From JAOZMY01 sp964577975 (GTDB lineage: Bacteria; Desulfobacterota; S145-22), in NCBI GenBank assembly GCA_964577975.1, contig CAZOBB010000134.1:1-18173 (forward strand): a DNA stretch of 18,173 nt. Reading direction: 5' to 3'. Positions 1-7,903 of the stretch are shown one piece after another. How positions within the stretch are numbered: the first letter of the stretch is position 1; the number at the start of each line of letters is the position of its first letter. The position numbers were made by a program, and so were the translations under genes. The notes beneath the pieces were generated by a model. That model made no database searches. It worked only from the letters and a program-made list of their open reading frames with translations, and was not told the origin of the DNA.

Positions 1-28
1 AGCGATATTAAACACCATTCGTTGAGGG

Positions 29-73
29 TTGTCAAGTGAAAAAAAGAACATAAATCCCCGGATTGCTTGACAA
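29..73. promoter_or_regulatory. Inverted repeat in the leader of the cobalamin genes
   Basis: TTGTCAAG at 29-36 and its exact reverse complement CTTGACAA at 66-73 form a perfect 8-base dyad around a 29-base spacer. The right arm contains the consensus -35 hexamer TTGACA (67-72). Seventeen bases further on stands TAGAGA (90-95), a poor -10 match. The dyad could be an operator or an RNA stem. No B12 box of a cobalamin riboswitch is visible, but the window begins only 120 bases before the gene, so one further upstream cannot be excluded. Confidence 0.3.
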
Positions 74-80
74 GCCATCA

Positions 81-101
81 AGGGGTTGTTAGAGAACCCC
101 T
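81..101 (+). promoter_or_regulatory. Short hairpin just before cobU
   Basis: AGGGGTT (81-87) and AACCCCT (95-101) are a perfect 7-base inverted repeat around a 7-base loop, ending 19 bases before the preferred cobU start. No T-run follows it, so it does not look like an intrinsic terminator. It may shape the leader RNA or be incidental. Confidence 0.3.
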
Positions 102-120
102 CGGAAAGATGGGAAAAACA

Positions 121-639
121 ATGAAAGAAACGGTGCTTGTCTTGGGGGGATGCCGTAGCGGAAAAAGCCGGTACGCCCTGACCCTTGCCTCCCGTTACAG
201 AAAAAAGGCGTTCATCGCTACGGCCATTCCTTTCGACGAGGAAATGCGCCAGCGCATTCACGCCCACAAACGGGAACGTCGGGATGAGTTTATCACCTAC
301 GAAGAACCCCACGCCATTGGAGAGGCCATTCGTTCCCTTCCCTCCGACATCGAGGTAGCGGTCGTCGATTGTTTAACCGTTTGGCTTGGTAATCTGTGGG
401 TCAAAAAGGGAACAATCGACCTCGACACGGAGGAGGTCAAGGACTTTCTGACCCTCCTGGCTTCGCCTCCTTGTCCTCTCATCATCGTGTCCAACGAAAT
501 CGGGTTGGGAGTCGTTCCTCCCGATCCGGAGACACGCCGTTTCCGAGACGTGGCAGGGGGTGTTAATCAACGCGTGGCGGCCCTCGCCCGTCGTGTCTTC
601 TTCATGGTCGGTGGTATCCCCCTGAGGGTAAAAGGGTAG
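121..639 (+). CDS. cobU: Bifunctional adenosylcobinamide kinase / adenosylcobinamide-phosphate guanylyltransferase
   Basis: This enzyme phosphorylates adenosylcobinamide and then transfers GMP from GTP to make adenosylcobinamide-GDP, a cytoplasmic step in assembling the nucleotide loop of cobalamin. The protein of 172 residues shows the family P-loop GGCRSGKS (residues 9-16), a histidine in HAHKRERR (about residue 49) that matches the guanylylated histidine of CobU, the Walker B-like DCLTVWLGN (83-91), and the C-terminal signature VSNEIGLGVVP followed by RRFRDVAGGVNQR. Length is typical for CobU/CobP. The ATG at 121 puts the P-loop strand right after the start, as in relatives; an in-frame ATG at 109 and a TTG at 67 are possible but add unconserved residues, and the TTG lies inside a dyad with a -35-like hexamer. 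The cobalamin gene cbiB follows after 17 bases, so the two are probably co-transcribed. Confidence 0.95.
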   Translation: MKETVLVLGGCRSGKSRYALTLASRYRKKAFIATAIPFDEEMRQRIHAHKRERRDEFITYEEPHAIGEAIRSLPSDIEVAVVDCLTVWLGNLWVKKGTIDLDTEEVKDFLTLLASPPCPLIIVSNEIGLGVVPPDPETRRFRDVAGGVNQRVAALARRVFFMVGGIPLRVKG

Positions 640-656
640 AGGGAAAAACAAACTCC

Positions 657-1676
657 ATGACACTCTGCGCCTTGCTGCTGATCTTCGCCGTCCTTATCGA
701 CAGATGGCTGGGAGATCCCCCCTATTCGTACCATCCCGTCAGACTCCTCGGCCTGGCCATTCAGGGTTCCGAAAAGCTGCTTAGAAGACTTCCCCTCCCA
801 GATTTTTGGGCCGGTACCCTTTTAACGGCGGGGATTCTCATTCTAGGGTGCGGAATTGTCGTGAGTATAGCTGTCCTTCTCTCTTTCTTCCCCCCTCTTC
901 AATGGCTTTTCGCTCTCTACATCATCTACAGCAGCATCGCCCTTGAAGATCTCAGACGCCACGTTCGTGCCGTGGTTATCGCCTTAGAAGAGCAAAATCT
1001 TGAAAAAAGCCGTTTCCTTTTGCAAAAAATCGTCGGGAGAAACACAAACGTCCTCGACGCCGACGGGATCGCGCGCGCGGCCATCGAAACGACGGCGGAA
1101 GGCTTTGTCGATGGATTTTTCGCCCCGATCTTCTGGTACACTCTCAGTTGTATGTTGGGATCCCACCTTTTCGACGCCCCCCTCATGGCGGGGCTTGCCG
1201 GAGTTTTCGGTTATCGTATCATCAACACCCTCGATTCCATGATCGGTTACAAGAGTGAAACGTATCTTTTCTTCGGTCGGGCGGCCGCGAAGTTGGACGA
1301 TATTATCAATTTTCTTCCCGCCCGCCTCAGCATCCTACCCCTTTTTCTTGGAGCATGGCTTAGAGGCGACGACGCGGCAAAAGGGCTCGAACACGTTGAA
1401 AAGTTTCGTCTCCACGCCGCCTCCCCAAACGCGGGTCACCCTGAAAGCTTCTACGCCGGGGTTCTTCACATACGGTTGGGAGGACCGGTCGTCTATCCCT
1501 TCGGAACGGCAGACAAACCCTTCATCGGGGAGGGCTCCCTCTCTCCCACGCCCGACATGATTCGCCACGCCCTTCGGCTTACGTCTCTCAGCGGCTATCT
1601 CGCAACGGGGGTGATGGCATTCCTCTTGGTAGCGTTTCCTTCCCTTTATAAGATTCTCTTGAATCTCGAGTTGTGA
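657..1676 (+). CDS. cbiB: Adenosylcobinamide-phosphate synthase (CbiB/CobD)
   Basis: This integral inner-membrane enzyme joins the aminopropanol (phosphate) arm to adenosylcobyric acid, the step before CobU. The 339-residue protein carries the family landmarks in order: DRWLGDPP near the N-terminus (15-22) followed by HPVRLLG, hydrophobic segments at about 52-78 and 82-95, KIVGRNT (124-130), AIETTAEGFVDGFFAPIFWY (142-161), YRIINTLDSMIGYK (186-199), SPNAGHPESFYAG (256-268) and a last membrane segment at about 313-330. The motif that is usually VGRDT reads VGRNT here. Length and all other motifs are normal. It follows cobU closely, which supports a small late-cobalamin operon. The symbol cobD is used for the same family in other species. 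Confidence 0.95.
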   Translation: MTLCALLLIFAVLIDRWLGDPPYSYHPVRLLGLAIQGSEKLLRRLPLPDFWAGTLLTAGILILGCGIVVSIAVLLSFFPPLQWLFALYIIYSSIALEDLRRHVRAVVIALEEQNLEKSRFLLQKIVGRNTNVLDADGIARAAIETTAEGFVDGFFAPIFWYTLSCMLGSHLFDAPLMAGLAGVFGYRIINTLDSMIGYKSETYLFFGRAAAKLDDIINFLPARLSILPLFLGAWLRGDDAAKGLEHVEKFRLHAASPNAGHPESFYAGVLHIRLGGPVVYPFGTADKPFIGEGSLSPTPDMIRHALRLTSLSGYLATGVMAFLLVAFPSLYKILLNLEL

Positions 1677-1748
1677 TATAAGGATCCCCATGAAACATGC
1701 GTATTCCTTTTCAGGGTATTCCGCATAGGGGCAGGCGGCGACACAACC

Positions 1749-2930
1749 ATGCAAATAAAGATTTTAGATAAATATTTCTTCATCGAAACCCTTCCTCCCT
1801 ACGGAATCGGACTGATCGCTTTTACCTTCTTGCTTTTCATGGGGCGGATCTTCCACCTGATGAAGCTCGTCGTGTACGAGGGAACCCCTCTCATCTTCGT
1901 CCTTCGGTTTCTCATGTATCTGATTCCCTCCTTTCTCATTTTTACCATTCCCATCGGCCTTCTCCTTGCCATTCTCGTGTCCCTCGGGCGGCTATCGTCC
2001 GATTCGGAGATCATCGCTCTGAAGAGTTCCGGAGTGAGCCTCATCCAGATCATGCGTCCCTACGCCTTTTTGGGACTCATTTCCTTTCTCATCGTGAACG
2101 TGGTCATGTTGAAAGGCCTCCCTTGGGGAACCCAAAAAATCAGAAACCTCATCATCCAGATGGTTCAGGAAACTTCCTACTTTCAGGTACAGGAACGCGC
2201 CTTTACCCAGGTGGGAAAGCATCTCCTCTTCTACGTGGAAAGTTACGATCCCATGACGCAAAAACTCAAAAACATCTTCATCCAAGACAGTCGGAACCCA
2301 AAGCGTGAAATAACGATCGTGGCTCCCGAGGGTCAAATCCTCAAGGACATCAAAAGCCACATTATGGTCGTTCGCCTTCTGAATGGCAATATCCACCAGA
2401 TGTTCTCTCTCAAGGAATCCTACCAGAAACTTCATTTCACTTCCTACGATTTCCGTGTCGATCTCGCGAAAAAGCTCAGCGGGAGGGGCATCATGCGCGT
2501 CAAATCGCGGGATCTCTCCGTCAGCGCGTTGAAAGAAAGAATCCGTAAACGGCGAAAACTCGGTAAAAGCACGTCTCGAGAGGAGACGGAGCTTCAGAAA
2601 AAATTCGCCCTTCCCTTCACCTGCCTCATCTTTACCCTCATTGGTGTACCGCTGGGCATTCAACCCAAACGGTCTAAACGCTCCGCCGGACTTCTGCTTT
2701 GCCTCATGGTAGTGGTCATCTACTATGGACTTATCATCTTCTTCGACGTGCTGGGAGAAAGCCAGACCCTCCCACCCTTCTGGGCCGCGTGGCTTCCCAA
2801 CATCATCGTAACGCTCATAGGACTGTACCTTTTCAAAATCAACTACAAGGAACAAACCCCCCTCCTCTTCGAATACCTCGGATCCTACTGGTTTAATTTC
2901 AAGAACTGGTTACAGGAGAGGGGAAAATGA
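1749..2930 (+). CDS. lptF: LPS export permease, LptF
   Basis: A YjgP/YjgQ family permease. LptF and LptG form the transmembrane core of the LptB2FG ABC transporter, which extracts lipopolysaccharide from the outer leaflet of the inner membrane and passes it to LptC/LptA. The 393 residues show the family plan: three N-terminal membrane segments (about 17-35, 56-76, 103-122), a long periplasmic beta-jellyroll region (about 125-280), and three C-terminal segments (about 288-305, 316-335, 346-363). The conserved cytoplasmic stretch GRLSSDSEIIALKSSG follows the second segment, and the pre-helix motif KKFALPFTCLIFTLIGVPLG is clear. The gene overlaps lptG by 4 bases (ATGA), so translation is probably coupled. 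The order lptF then lptG is the usual one; calling the first gene LptF rests mainly on that order. lptB, lptA and lptC are not in the window. Confidence 0.93.
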   Translation: MQIKILDKYFFIETLPPYGIGLIAFTFLLFMGRIFHLMKLVVYEGTPLIFVLRFLMYLIPSFLIFTIPIGLLLAILVSLGRLSSDSEIIALKSSGVSLIQIMRPYAFLGLISFLIVNVVMLKGLPWGTQKIRNLIIQMVQETSYFQVQERAFTQVGKHLLFYVESYDPMTQKLKNIFIQDSRNPKREITIVAPEGQILKDIKSHIMVVRLLNGNIHQMFSLKESYQKLHFTSYDFRVDLAKKLSGRGIMRVKSRDLSVSALKERIRKRRKLGKSTSREETELQKKFALPFTCLIFTLIGVPLGIQPKRSKRSAGLLLCLMVVVIYYGLIIFFDVLGESQTLPPFWAAWLPNIIVTLIGLYLFKINYKEQTPLLFEYLGSYWFNFKNWLQERGK

Positions 2931-4018
2931 TCAAAATCCTCGATCGGTACATCGGTGGCGAATTTCTAAGATACTTCCTCTACATTTCCTCCGTCTTCGT
3001 CATCTTTTTCGTCATCGCCCACTTCTTCGATCACGCCGACACCTTCGTCAAACACCACGCTTCCCCTCTCCTCGTCCTTGCTTACTATGCCCTTTCGTTA
3101 CCCGCCTATTTCTACCAGATCGCCCTCTTCGCCATCCTTTTCGCCACCCTCGTCACCTACACCATCTTCTCGAAAAACCAAGAGATCATGGCAATGCGGG
3201 TCCACGGGATTAATTTGTGGACGACGGTGCGTTCCGTCCTCCTCATCGCCACCATCCTTAGCGCGCTCATCTTCATCGACGGAGAGATTCTCGTCCCCGT
3301 AACCCAAAAGAAATCCTTTTACCTCTATAACACAAGGATCAAAAAGGAGAAAAAAACCGAGATATTCTTCGGGGAAAAGAAATGGCTCCGTTGGGGAAAC
3401 AAGATATACAACTTCCGGAAGGTAAACCCCTCCGGTACGTCCATCGAAGGGATTACCATCTTTATCATGGACCCCAGCTTTCATGTCTCTCAACGCATCG
3501 ACGCCTTGAGGGCCGATCAAGAATCCCCCACGTCTTGGCTTCTCACGAACGTGATCTGGCGAACGTTTGAAAAAGGAAAACCCATCGTAACGTTCAAATA
3601 CCCCAAACGGATATTCAAATTTCCTCAACTATCGAAGGTTTCAAAAGAGGCAGAAAAACAGACGAAACAGATGAGTTTCGCGAGATTAAAAGAATTCATC
3701 GAAAAGAACAAAGACACGACGAACAAAAATGTCTTGAACCGATACTACGTGGATCTCCATTCCAAGATCGCCTACCCCTTCGGCGCCATCATCATGGTTC
3801 TGGTTGCCATCCCCTTCGCCCTCAAGATGGGAAGACAAGGGGGCATCAGCGTCAGCGTCGGGTTTGCCATCGGTATCGGAATCGTGTACATCATCCTCAA
3901 TTCGCTTTTCAACTCCCTCGGCTACGCGGGCTTTCTCACGGGTTTTCTGGCCGCGTGGTCGGTCAACATCATCTTTCTGCTGGGAGGAATCCTCGCCTAC
4001 CTCAGTCTCCCCCAATAA
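2927..4018 (+). CDS. lptG: LPS export permease, LptG
   Basis: Second YjgP/YjgQ family permease and partner of LptF in the inner-membrane lipopolysaccharide transporter. The 363-residue protein has the same layout as its neighbour: hydrophobic segments near 13-32, 46-78 and 98-118, a soluble periplasmic domain (about 125-270) with the family-typical pattern around WLLTNVIWRTFEKGKP, then three C-terminal membrane segments beginning after HSKIAYPFGAIIMVLVAIPF. The motif FSKNQEIMAMRVHGINLW after the second segment matches the conserved family loop with its Glu. Its ATG overlaps the lptF stop. The following thioesterase gene starts 12 bases after the lptG stop, so the operon may continue into it. 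Confidence 0.93.
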   Translation: MIKILDRYIGGEFLRYFLYISSVFVIFFVIAHFFDHADTFVKHHASPLLVLAYYALSLPAYFYQIALFAILFATLVTYTIFSKNQEIMAMRVHGINLWTTVRSVLLIATILSALIFIDGEILVPVTQKKSFYLYNTRIKKEKKTEIFFGEKKWLRWGNKIYNFRKVNPSGTSIEGITIFIMDPSFHVSQRIDALRADQESPTSWLLTNVIWRTFEKGKPIVTFKYPKRIFKFPQLSKVSKEAEKQTKQMSFARLKEFIEKNKDTTNKNVLNRYYVDLHSKIAYPFGAIIMVLVAIPFALKMGRQGGISVSVGFAIGIGIVYIILNSLFNSLGYAGFLTGFLAAWSVNIIFLLGGILAYLSLPQ

Positions 4019-4030
4019 GAAAGGAGTAAA

Positions 4031-4447
4031 ATGTCGTACCTTCATACCATCTGTTACGGAGATACGGACGCCGGAGGCGTAGTTTACTTTGCCACTTACC
4101 TACGCCTCTGCGAAGAAGCATGGCTCCATTTCCTCAAGCAAAGGGGATGGGACCTCTCGGCCATGCATACATCGGGAATGTATCTAACCGTGAAAAGGGT
4201 TGAGGCCGATTACCTCACGCCCGCCCGTTTTGGCGAGAAGATAGAAATCGTGACGCGCATCCACGAGCTCTCGCGGGCTAGCTTTTGGTTTCGACACGTC
4301 CTTAGAAACCCGGGCGACTCTACCCTATATGCGACCGTCCGCAATCAGATGGTAGCGGTTGACACATCAGGGAAACTCCGGCGGCTCCCCCTTGCCCTCA
4401 AAGAAATTCTCATGCAAGATATGGAAAAAAGCTTTGAAAAGAGATAA
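4031..4447 (+). CDS. YbgC-type hotdog-fold acyl-CoA thioesterase
   Basis: A 138-residue protein of the 4-hydroxybenzoyl-CoA thioesterase/YbgC family, which hydrolyses acyl-CoA or acyl-ACP thioesters in the cytoplasm. The N-terminal active-site motif GDTDAGGVVYFATY (10-23) contains the catalytic Asp (residue 13) at the head of the hotdog helix. The rest follows the usual beta-sheet pattern (VEADYLTPARFGEKIEIVTR, then ASFWFRHVLRN). Length is normal. A good Shine-Dalgarno sequence (AAAGGAG) stands 5 bases before the ATG. In proteobacteria ybgC is often part of the tol-pal cluster; here it lies between lptG and a KAS III-like condensing enzyme, which suggests a lipid role. The acyl substrate cannot be read from the sequence. 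Confidence 0.88.
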   Translation: MSYLHTICYGDTDAGGVVYFATYLRLCEEAWLHFLKQRGWDLSAMHTSGMYLTVKRVEADYLTPARFGEKIEIVTRIHELSRASFWFRHVLRNPGDSTLYATVRNQMVAVDTSGKLRRLPLALKEILMQDMEKSFEKR

Positions 4448-4514
4448 AAGGATGTTTCATAGCGGTCATCACACACCGCAAGGATGATGAAGAAGAAGGA
4501 GAGAACGAAGAACC

Positions 4515-5609
4515 GTGGAAAAACAAGAGTTATACACAGTCATTATCGGAACAGGCTCCTACATCCCCCAGAAAATCGTTAAGAATTCTGACTTCCTCAA
4601 CCACAATTTCTATGATGTGGACGGTGCGAGGATCGACAAGACCCCACAAGAGATCGTGGAGAAGTTCGAGGAGATCACGGGGATAAAAGAGAGAAGATAC
4701 GTCACAGATGACCTTTTAACCTCCGATATCTCCTTTTTCGCGGCGCAAAAGGCCCTGGAAGACGCCCGAATCGATCCTGAAAGCCTCGATTACATCATCT
4801 GCGCCCACAACTTCGGCGACGTGCGCCCAAAAACCCGCCGGCTCGATCTTGTCCCAAGTCTCGCCGCTCGAGTCAAAAACAAGCTCGAGATAAAAAACCC
4901 GAAAACCGTCGCTTACGATCTCCCCTTCGGATGCCCCGGATGGCTGGAAGGACTGATCCATGCGGACTGCTTCATCAAGGCGGGTGTTGCAAAACGGGTG
5001 ATGGTCATTGGCGGAGAGATCCTTTCGCGCGTAAGCGACCCCCATGATCGGGACACGATGATCTTCTCCGACGGGGCGGGAGCCACCATTCTGGAAGGAC
5101 AAGAAACTCAAGGAAAGAAAGGGATCATTTCCCATTCCACCCGTTCCGACACCATCCGTCATTGCCATCTCCTCGTGATGGGGAATTCGAACAATCCCGA
5201 GTACCCAAAAGACATCCTTTTTCTAAAGATGCAAGGGCATCAACTCTACAAATACGCCCTCAAGGCCGTGCCTACCCTCATCAAGGAGAGCATCGACAAG
5301 GCGGGATTGACTATCCACGATATAGACTGTGTTCTCCTCCACCAAGCCAACGAAAAGATGGATATCGAAATATTGAAACGCCTCCTCCGCCTCTACGGTA
5401 TTCGGAAACCGGACGCCAACTATATCCAGAAGATCCTGCCCATGAGTATTGCCTGGCTGGGGAACAGCTCCGTCGCCACCATACCCACTCTTATCGATCT
5501 CGTCTTGAAAAACAAAATGGAAGAATACGCCCTCACCGACGGAGATGTGGCCATTTTCGCCTCCGTGGGAGCCGGAATGAACGCCAACTCTATCGTTTAC
5601 AGATTCTGA
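4515..5609 (+). CDS. 3-oxoacyl-ACP synthase III-like (FabH-type) condensing enzyme
   Basis: A thiolase-fold ketosynthase of the KAS III type; such enzymes condense an acyl-CoA starter with malonyl-ACP or a related acceptor. The Cys-His-Asn triad is complete: Cys140 in DLPFGCPGW, His276 in LLHQANEKMD, and Asn317 in WLGNSSVATIP. The terminal glycine-rich GAGMNANSIVYRF is also typical. At 364 residues it is about 40 longer than housekeeping FabH. The extra length lies mainly in an N-terminal insertion (about 28-52) before the conserved EITGIKERRYV, a form seen in specialised KAS III family proteins rather than the standard fatty-acid initiator. The start is GTG with a purine-rich AAGGAGAG somewhat far upstream; no better in-frame start exists. 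It follows the thioesterase gene by 67 bases and ends 14 bases from the convergent gatA. Its true acyl substrate is unknown. Confidence 0.85.
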   Translation: MEKQELYTVIIGTGSYIPQKIVKNSDFLNHNFYDVDGARIDKTPQEIVEKFEEITGIKERRYVTDDLLTSDISFFAAQKALEDARIDPESLDYIICAHNFGDVRPKTRRLDLVPSLAARVKNKLEIKNPKTVAYDLPFGCPGWLEGLIHADCFIKAGVAKRVMVIGGEILSRVSDPHDRDTMIFSDGAGATILEGQETQGKKGIISHSTRSDTIRHCHLLVMGNSNNPEYPKDILFLKMQGHQLYKYALKAVPTLIKESIDKAGLTIHDIDCVLLHQANEKMDIEILKRLLRLYGIRKPDANYIQKILPMSIAWLGNSSVATIPTLIDLVLKNKMEEYALTDGDVAIFASVGAGMNANSIVYRF

Positions 5610-5623
5610 TCTTCGCGCGCCCC

Positions 5624-7096
5624 CTACACCGTGCGGATGATATCCGGATAACGCTCCGAGAAAGGAGCGAGGAGTTCGTATCCATAAGCCGCCCGTAAGA
5701 GCGTCCGTTCTCCAAACAGGTTTCCGATAAACTGTATTCCCACGGGGAGCTGGCGTTTCGTCCATCCACACGGAACGGATATTCCCGGCAACCCCGCCAA
5801 ATTGACCGAGATCGTAAAAATATCTGACAGGTACATTTGCAAGGGATCGTCCGCCTTTTCGCCAACTTTGAAGGCGGGGGTAGGGGTAGTGGGTGTCACG
5901 ATAACATCACACTTCTCAAAAGCGGCCTTGAAATCATCTCGGATAAGGGTGCGAACCTGCTGGGCCTTACGATAATACGCCTCATAATACCCCGCCGATA
6001 AGACATAGGTGCCCAGCATGATTCGTCGCTTCACCTCGGTGCCAAACCCCTCAGAACGGGTTTCCTCGTACATCTTCCGAAGAGTCGTGGCCGACGGATC
6101 CCGGTATCCATACCGAACTCCATCGTAACGCGCCAGGTTAGAGCTCGCCTCCGCCGTCGCGATGATATAATACGTCGCGACCGCGTAGTCGGTGTGAGGA
6201 AGTGAAATCTCCACCATCTGCGCGCCGGCCTCTTCCATGGCCTTCAGGGCCTCCTGGACACGCACCTCCACCTCGGCATCCATTCCCTCAATGAAGTATT
6301 CCTTCGGGATCCCAATCCGCAAACCCCGAAGCCCTTCCTCCAATCCCTCCGTGTAGTCGGGGGTTTCACGAGGCACCGAGGTGGAATCCTTCGGATCATG
6401 TCCTGCAATCACCGTGAGAAGGGCCGCTGCGTCCCAGACGGAACGCGTCATGGGCCCAATCTGATCCAGAGAGGAAGCAAAGGCGATCAGACCAAACCGG
6501 GACACACGGCCATAGGTGGGTTTCAATCCAACAATGCCGCAGAGGGCCGCCGGCTGACGAATCGATCCTCCCGTGTCCGTCCCGAGGGATGCCGCGCACA
6601 TTCCCCCCGCTACCGCTGCCGCCGACCCCCCGCTCGACCCTCCTGGAATCCTGTCGAGATCCCAGGGATTCCGGGTCACTTGAAATCTCGAGTTCTCCGT
6701 CGAAGACCCCATGGCAAACTCGTCCATGTTGAGCTTACCCAAGAAAACGACGCGTTCCTTTCGTAGCTTCTCAATCACGGTCGCCGAATACGGGGGAATG
6801 TAATTCTTCAAAATTTTTGAGCCACACGTGGTCGGCACCCCCTCGATACACAACACGTCTTTAATCCCCAAGGGAATTCCCGTTAAGCGAGAGGCTTCCC
6901 CTTTCTCTATCGCGGCGTCCGCCGCTTCCGCGTCTTTGAGAGCCGCGTCCGCGTTCACGTGAAGATACGCCTTGATCCGATCGTCCAATTGCTCGATTCT
7001 TTGAAGATACTCCCGTGTGATTTCGACTGAACTAACCTTCCTCTCCCGCAAGGCTTTCGAGAGATCCCGAATCGTGTGATAGGTCGGTACGGCCAT
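5624..7096 (-). CDS. gatA: Asp-tRNA(Asn)/Glu-tRNA(Gln) amidotransferase subunit A
   Basis: This is the amidase subunit of GatCAB, which releases ammonia from glutamine to convert mischarged Glu-tRNA(Gln) or Asp-tRNA(Asn) into the correct aminoacyl-tRNA. The 490-residue protein has the complete amidase-signature triad at the positions known for GatA: Lys79 (GIPLGIKD), cis-Ser154 (PGGSSGGS) and Ser178 (DTGGSIRQPAALCG). A strong Shine-Dalgarno (AAGGAGG) lies 6 bases before the ATG, in the 9-base gap after gatC. gatB, which completes the enzyme, does not follow; the next gene downstream is convergent. The presence of these subunits implies that the organism makes Gln-tRNA and/or Asn-tRNA by the indirect route. 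Confidence 0.97.
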   Translation of the reverse strand: MAVPTYHTIRDLSKALRERKVSSVEITREYLQRIEQLDDRIKAYLHVNADAALKDAEAADAAIEKGEASRLTGIPLGIKDVLCIEGVPTTCGSKILKNYIPPYSATVIEKLRKERVVFLGKLNMDEFAMGSSTENSRFQVTRNPWDLDRIPGGSSGGSAAAVAGGMCAASLGTDTGGSIRQPAALCGIVGLKPTYGRVSRFGLIAFASSLDQIGPMTRSVWDAAALLTVIAGHDPKDSTSVPRETPDYTEGLEEGLRGLRIGIPKEYFIEGMDAEVEVRVQEALKAMEEAGAQMVEISLPHTDYAVATYYIIATAEASSNLARYDGVRYGYRDPSATTLRKMYEETRSEGFGTEVKRRIMLGTYVLSAGYYEAYYRKAQQVRTLIRDDFKAAFEKCDVIVTPTTPTPAFKVGEKADDPLQMYLSDIFTISVNLAGLPGISVPCGWTKRQLPVGIQFIGNLFGERTLLRAAYGYELLAPFSERYPDIIRTV

Positions 7097-7105
7097 GAAT
7101 CCTCC

Positions 7106-7408
7106 TTATGTCGATGAAACCCCTTCGGAAATGGGGGGAACCTTGAAAAAAGACTCCACCCTGGCCGGGGAATTTTTCAAAATCTTCTCCCTCTCTTTGA
7201 AGGGGCGCAAGACATCTTCTCTGAAGGCGTTCGTGACCTCCAAGGTATGAGAGGTCGGTTCGACACCTTTGGTGTCGAGCGCGTCTAGTTTCTCCACATA
7301 TCCCAAGATGGCGTTTAAGTCTTTGATAAGGCGCTGCGCTTCCTCGTCCGTCAAAGACAAGCGCGCCAACGCCGCAATATGCCCAACTTCTTTTCTCCCG
7401 ATCGCCAT
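7106..7408 (-). CDS. gatC: Asp-tRNA(Asn)/Glu-tRNA(Gln) amidotransferase subunit C
   Basis: The small 100-residue scaffold subunit that wraps around the GatA/GatB interface. The family pattern is clear: HIAALARLSLTDEEA at the N-terminus, then a helix with LGYVEKLDALDTKGVEPTSH, and the REDV motif ahead of the C-terminal tail. The ATG is preceded by a GA-rich ribosome site. It lies 9 bases upstream of gatA and 84 bases downstream of the CBS-domain gene. A possible promoter in that 84-base gap is listed separately. Confidence 0.95.
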   Translation of the reverse strand: MAIGRKEVGHIAALARLSLTDEEAQRLIKDLNAILGYVEKLDALDTKGVEPTSHTLEVTNAFREDVLRPFKEREKILKNSPARVESFFKVPPISEGVSST

Positions 7409-7441
7409 GACGTTACCCCTTCTTCCAGAGTATTTGTGTCG

Positions 7442-7471
7442 TTCCTATCACAGAGGGAGGAAAAGGGTCAA
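7442..7471 (-). promoter_or_regulatory. Possible sigma70-type promoter for gatC-gatA
   Basis: On the minus strand TTGACC (7471-7466, five of six matches to the -35 consensus) and TAGGAA (7447-7442, three of six) are separated by 18 bases, 34 bases before the gatC start. The -10 match is weak. The rest of the gap between gatC and the CBS gene holds a run of six T on the minus strand, but no stem that would make it a terminator. Confidence 0.3.
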
Positions 7472-7492
7472 TAGACACAAAAAAGTATCTCT

Positions 7493-7903
7493 CTAGCCCT
7501 CAATCTCCGCCAATGCCTTGATGATGTCCCACCGCGTCACGATACCCACGATCCTCCCCCTGTCCACGACGGGGATGCGATTGATGTCATTTTCCACCAT
7601 GAGGGCGGCGGCGGTATCGACGGGTGTGGAAGGAAAACAGGTAATAATCTCTTTGGTCATGATTTCCCGGATGGGCGTGGCGAATTTCACCTCCAAAACC
7701 TCCGAGGATTCCTTGCAAATTTCCTCAGGAGGAGGGAGGAAACTATAGATGTCACGATAGGTTATCATCCCCACGGGCCGCTTCTTCTCCGCCACCGGCA
7801 TCCCTGATATCTTGAAAAGCTTCAATTTGTTGAGAATGGTGGAAAGGGCCTCGTCGGGGTGACACGTGATAACGGAACGATTCATGATCTCGTGAACTTT
7901 CAT
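7493..7903 (-). CDS. Two-CBS-domain protein
   Basis: A 136-residue cytoplasmic protein made only of a tandem pair of CBS domains (a Bateman module): the first at about 1-56 (MNRSVITCHPDEALSTIL then SGMPVAE and VGMITYRDI), the second at about 76-133 (IMTKEIITCFPSTPVDTAAA then INRIPVVDRGRIVGIVTRWD). Such modules usually bind adenine nucleotides such as AMP, ATP or SAM and regulate a partner. The start codon overlaps the stop of the upstream nucleotidyltransferase gene by 4 bases, so the two are translationally coupled. In most DUF294-type proteins CBS domains are fused in the same chain, so this small protein is probably the detached regulatory half of its neighbour. That last point is inference. 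Confidence 0.92.
   Translation of the reverse strand: MKVHEIMNRSVITCHPDEALSTILNKLKLFKISGMPVAEKKRPVGMITYRDIYSFLPPPEEICKESSEVLEVKFATPIREIMTKEIITCFPSTPVDTAAALMVENDINRIPVVDRGRIVGIVTRWDIIKALAEIEG

Noticed and set aside
1..120. Cobalamin riboswitch ahead of cobU.
   Set aside because: No B12-box sequence is visible in the 120 bases available; the window may start too late to show one.
1690..1728. A 12-codon reading frame in the gap before lptF, with ATGCG/CGCAT ends and a repeated GTATTCC.
   Set aside because: Too short, with no ribosome site; the 5-base inverted ends do not make a stable stem.
1992..2855. A 287-codon minus-strand frame.
   Set aside because: It is antisense to lptF, which has a normal length, complete membrane topology and a 4-base overlap with lptG.
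4462..4479. A small hairpin GCGGT/ACCGC between the thioesterase and KAS III genes.
   Set aside because: A 5-base stem with an 8-base loop is expected by chance and has no further support.
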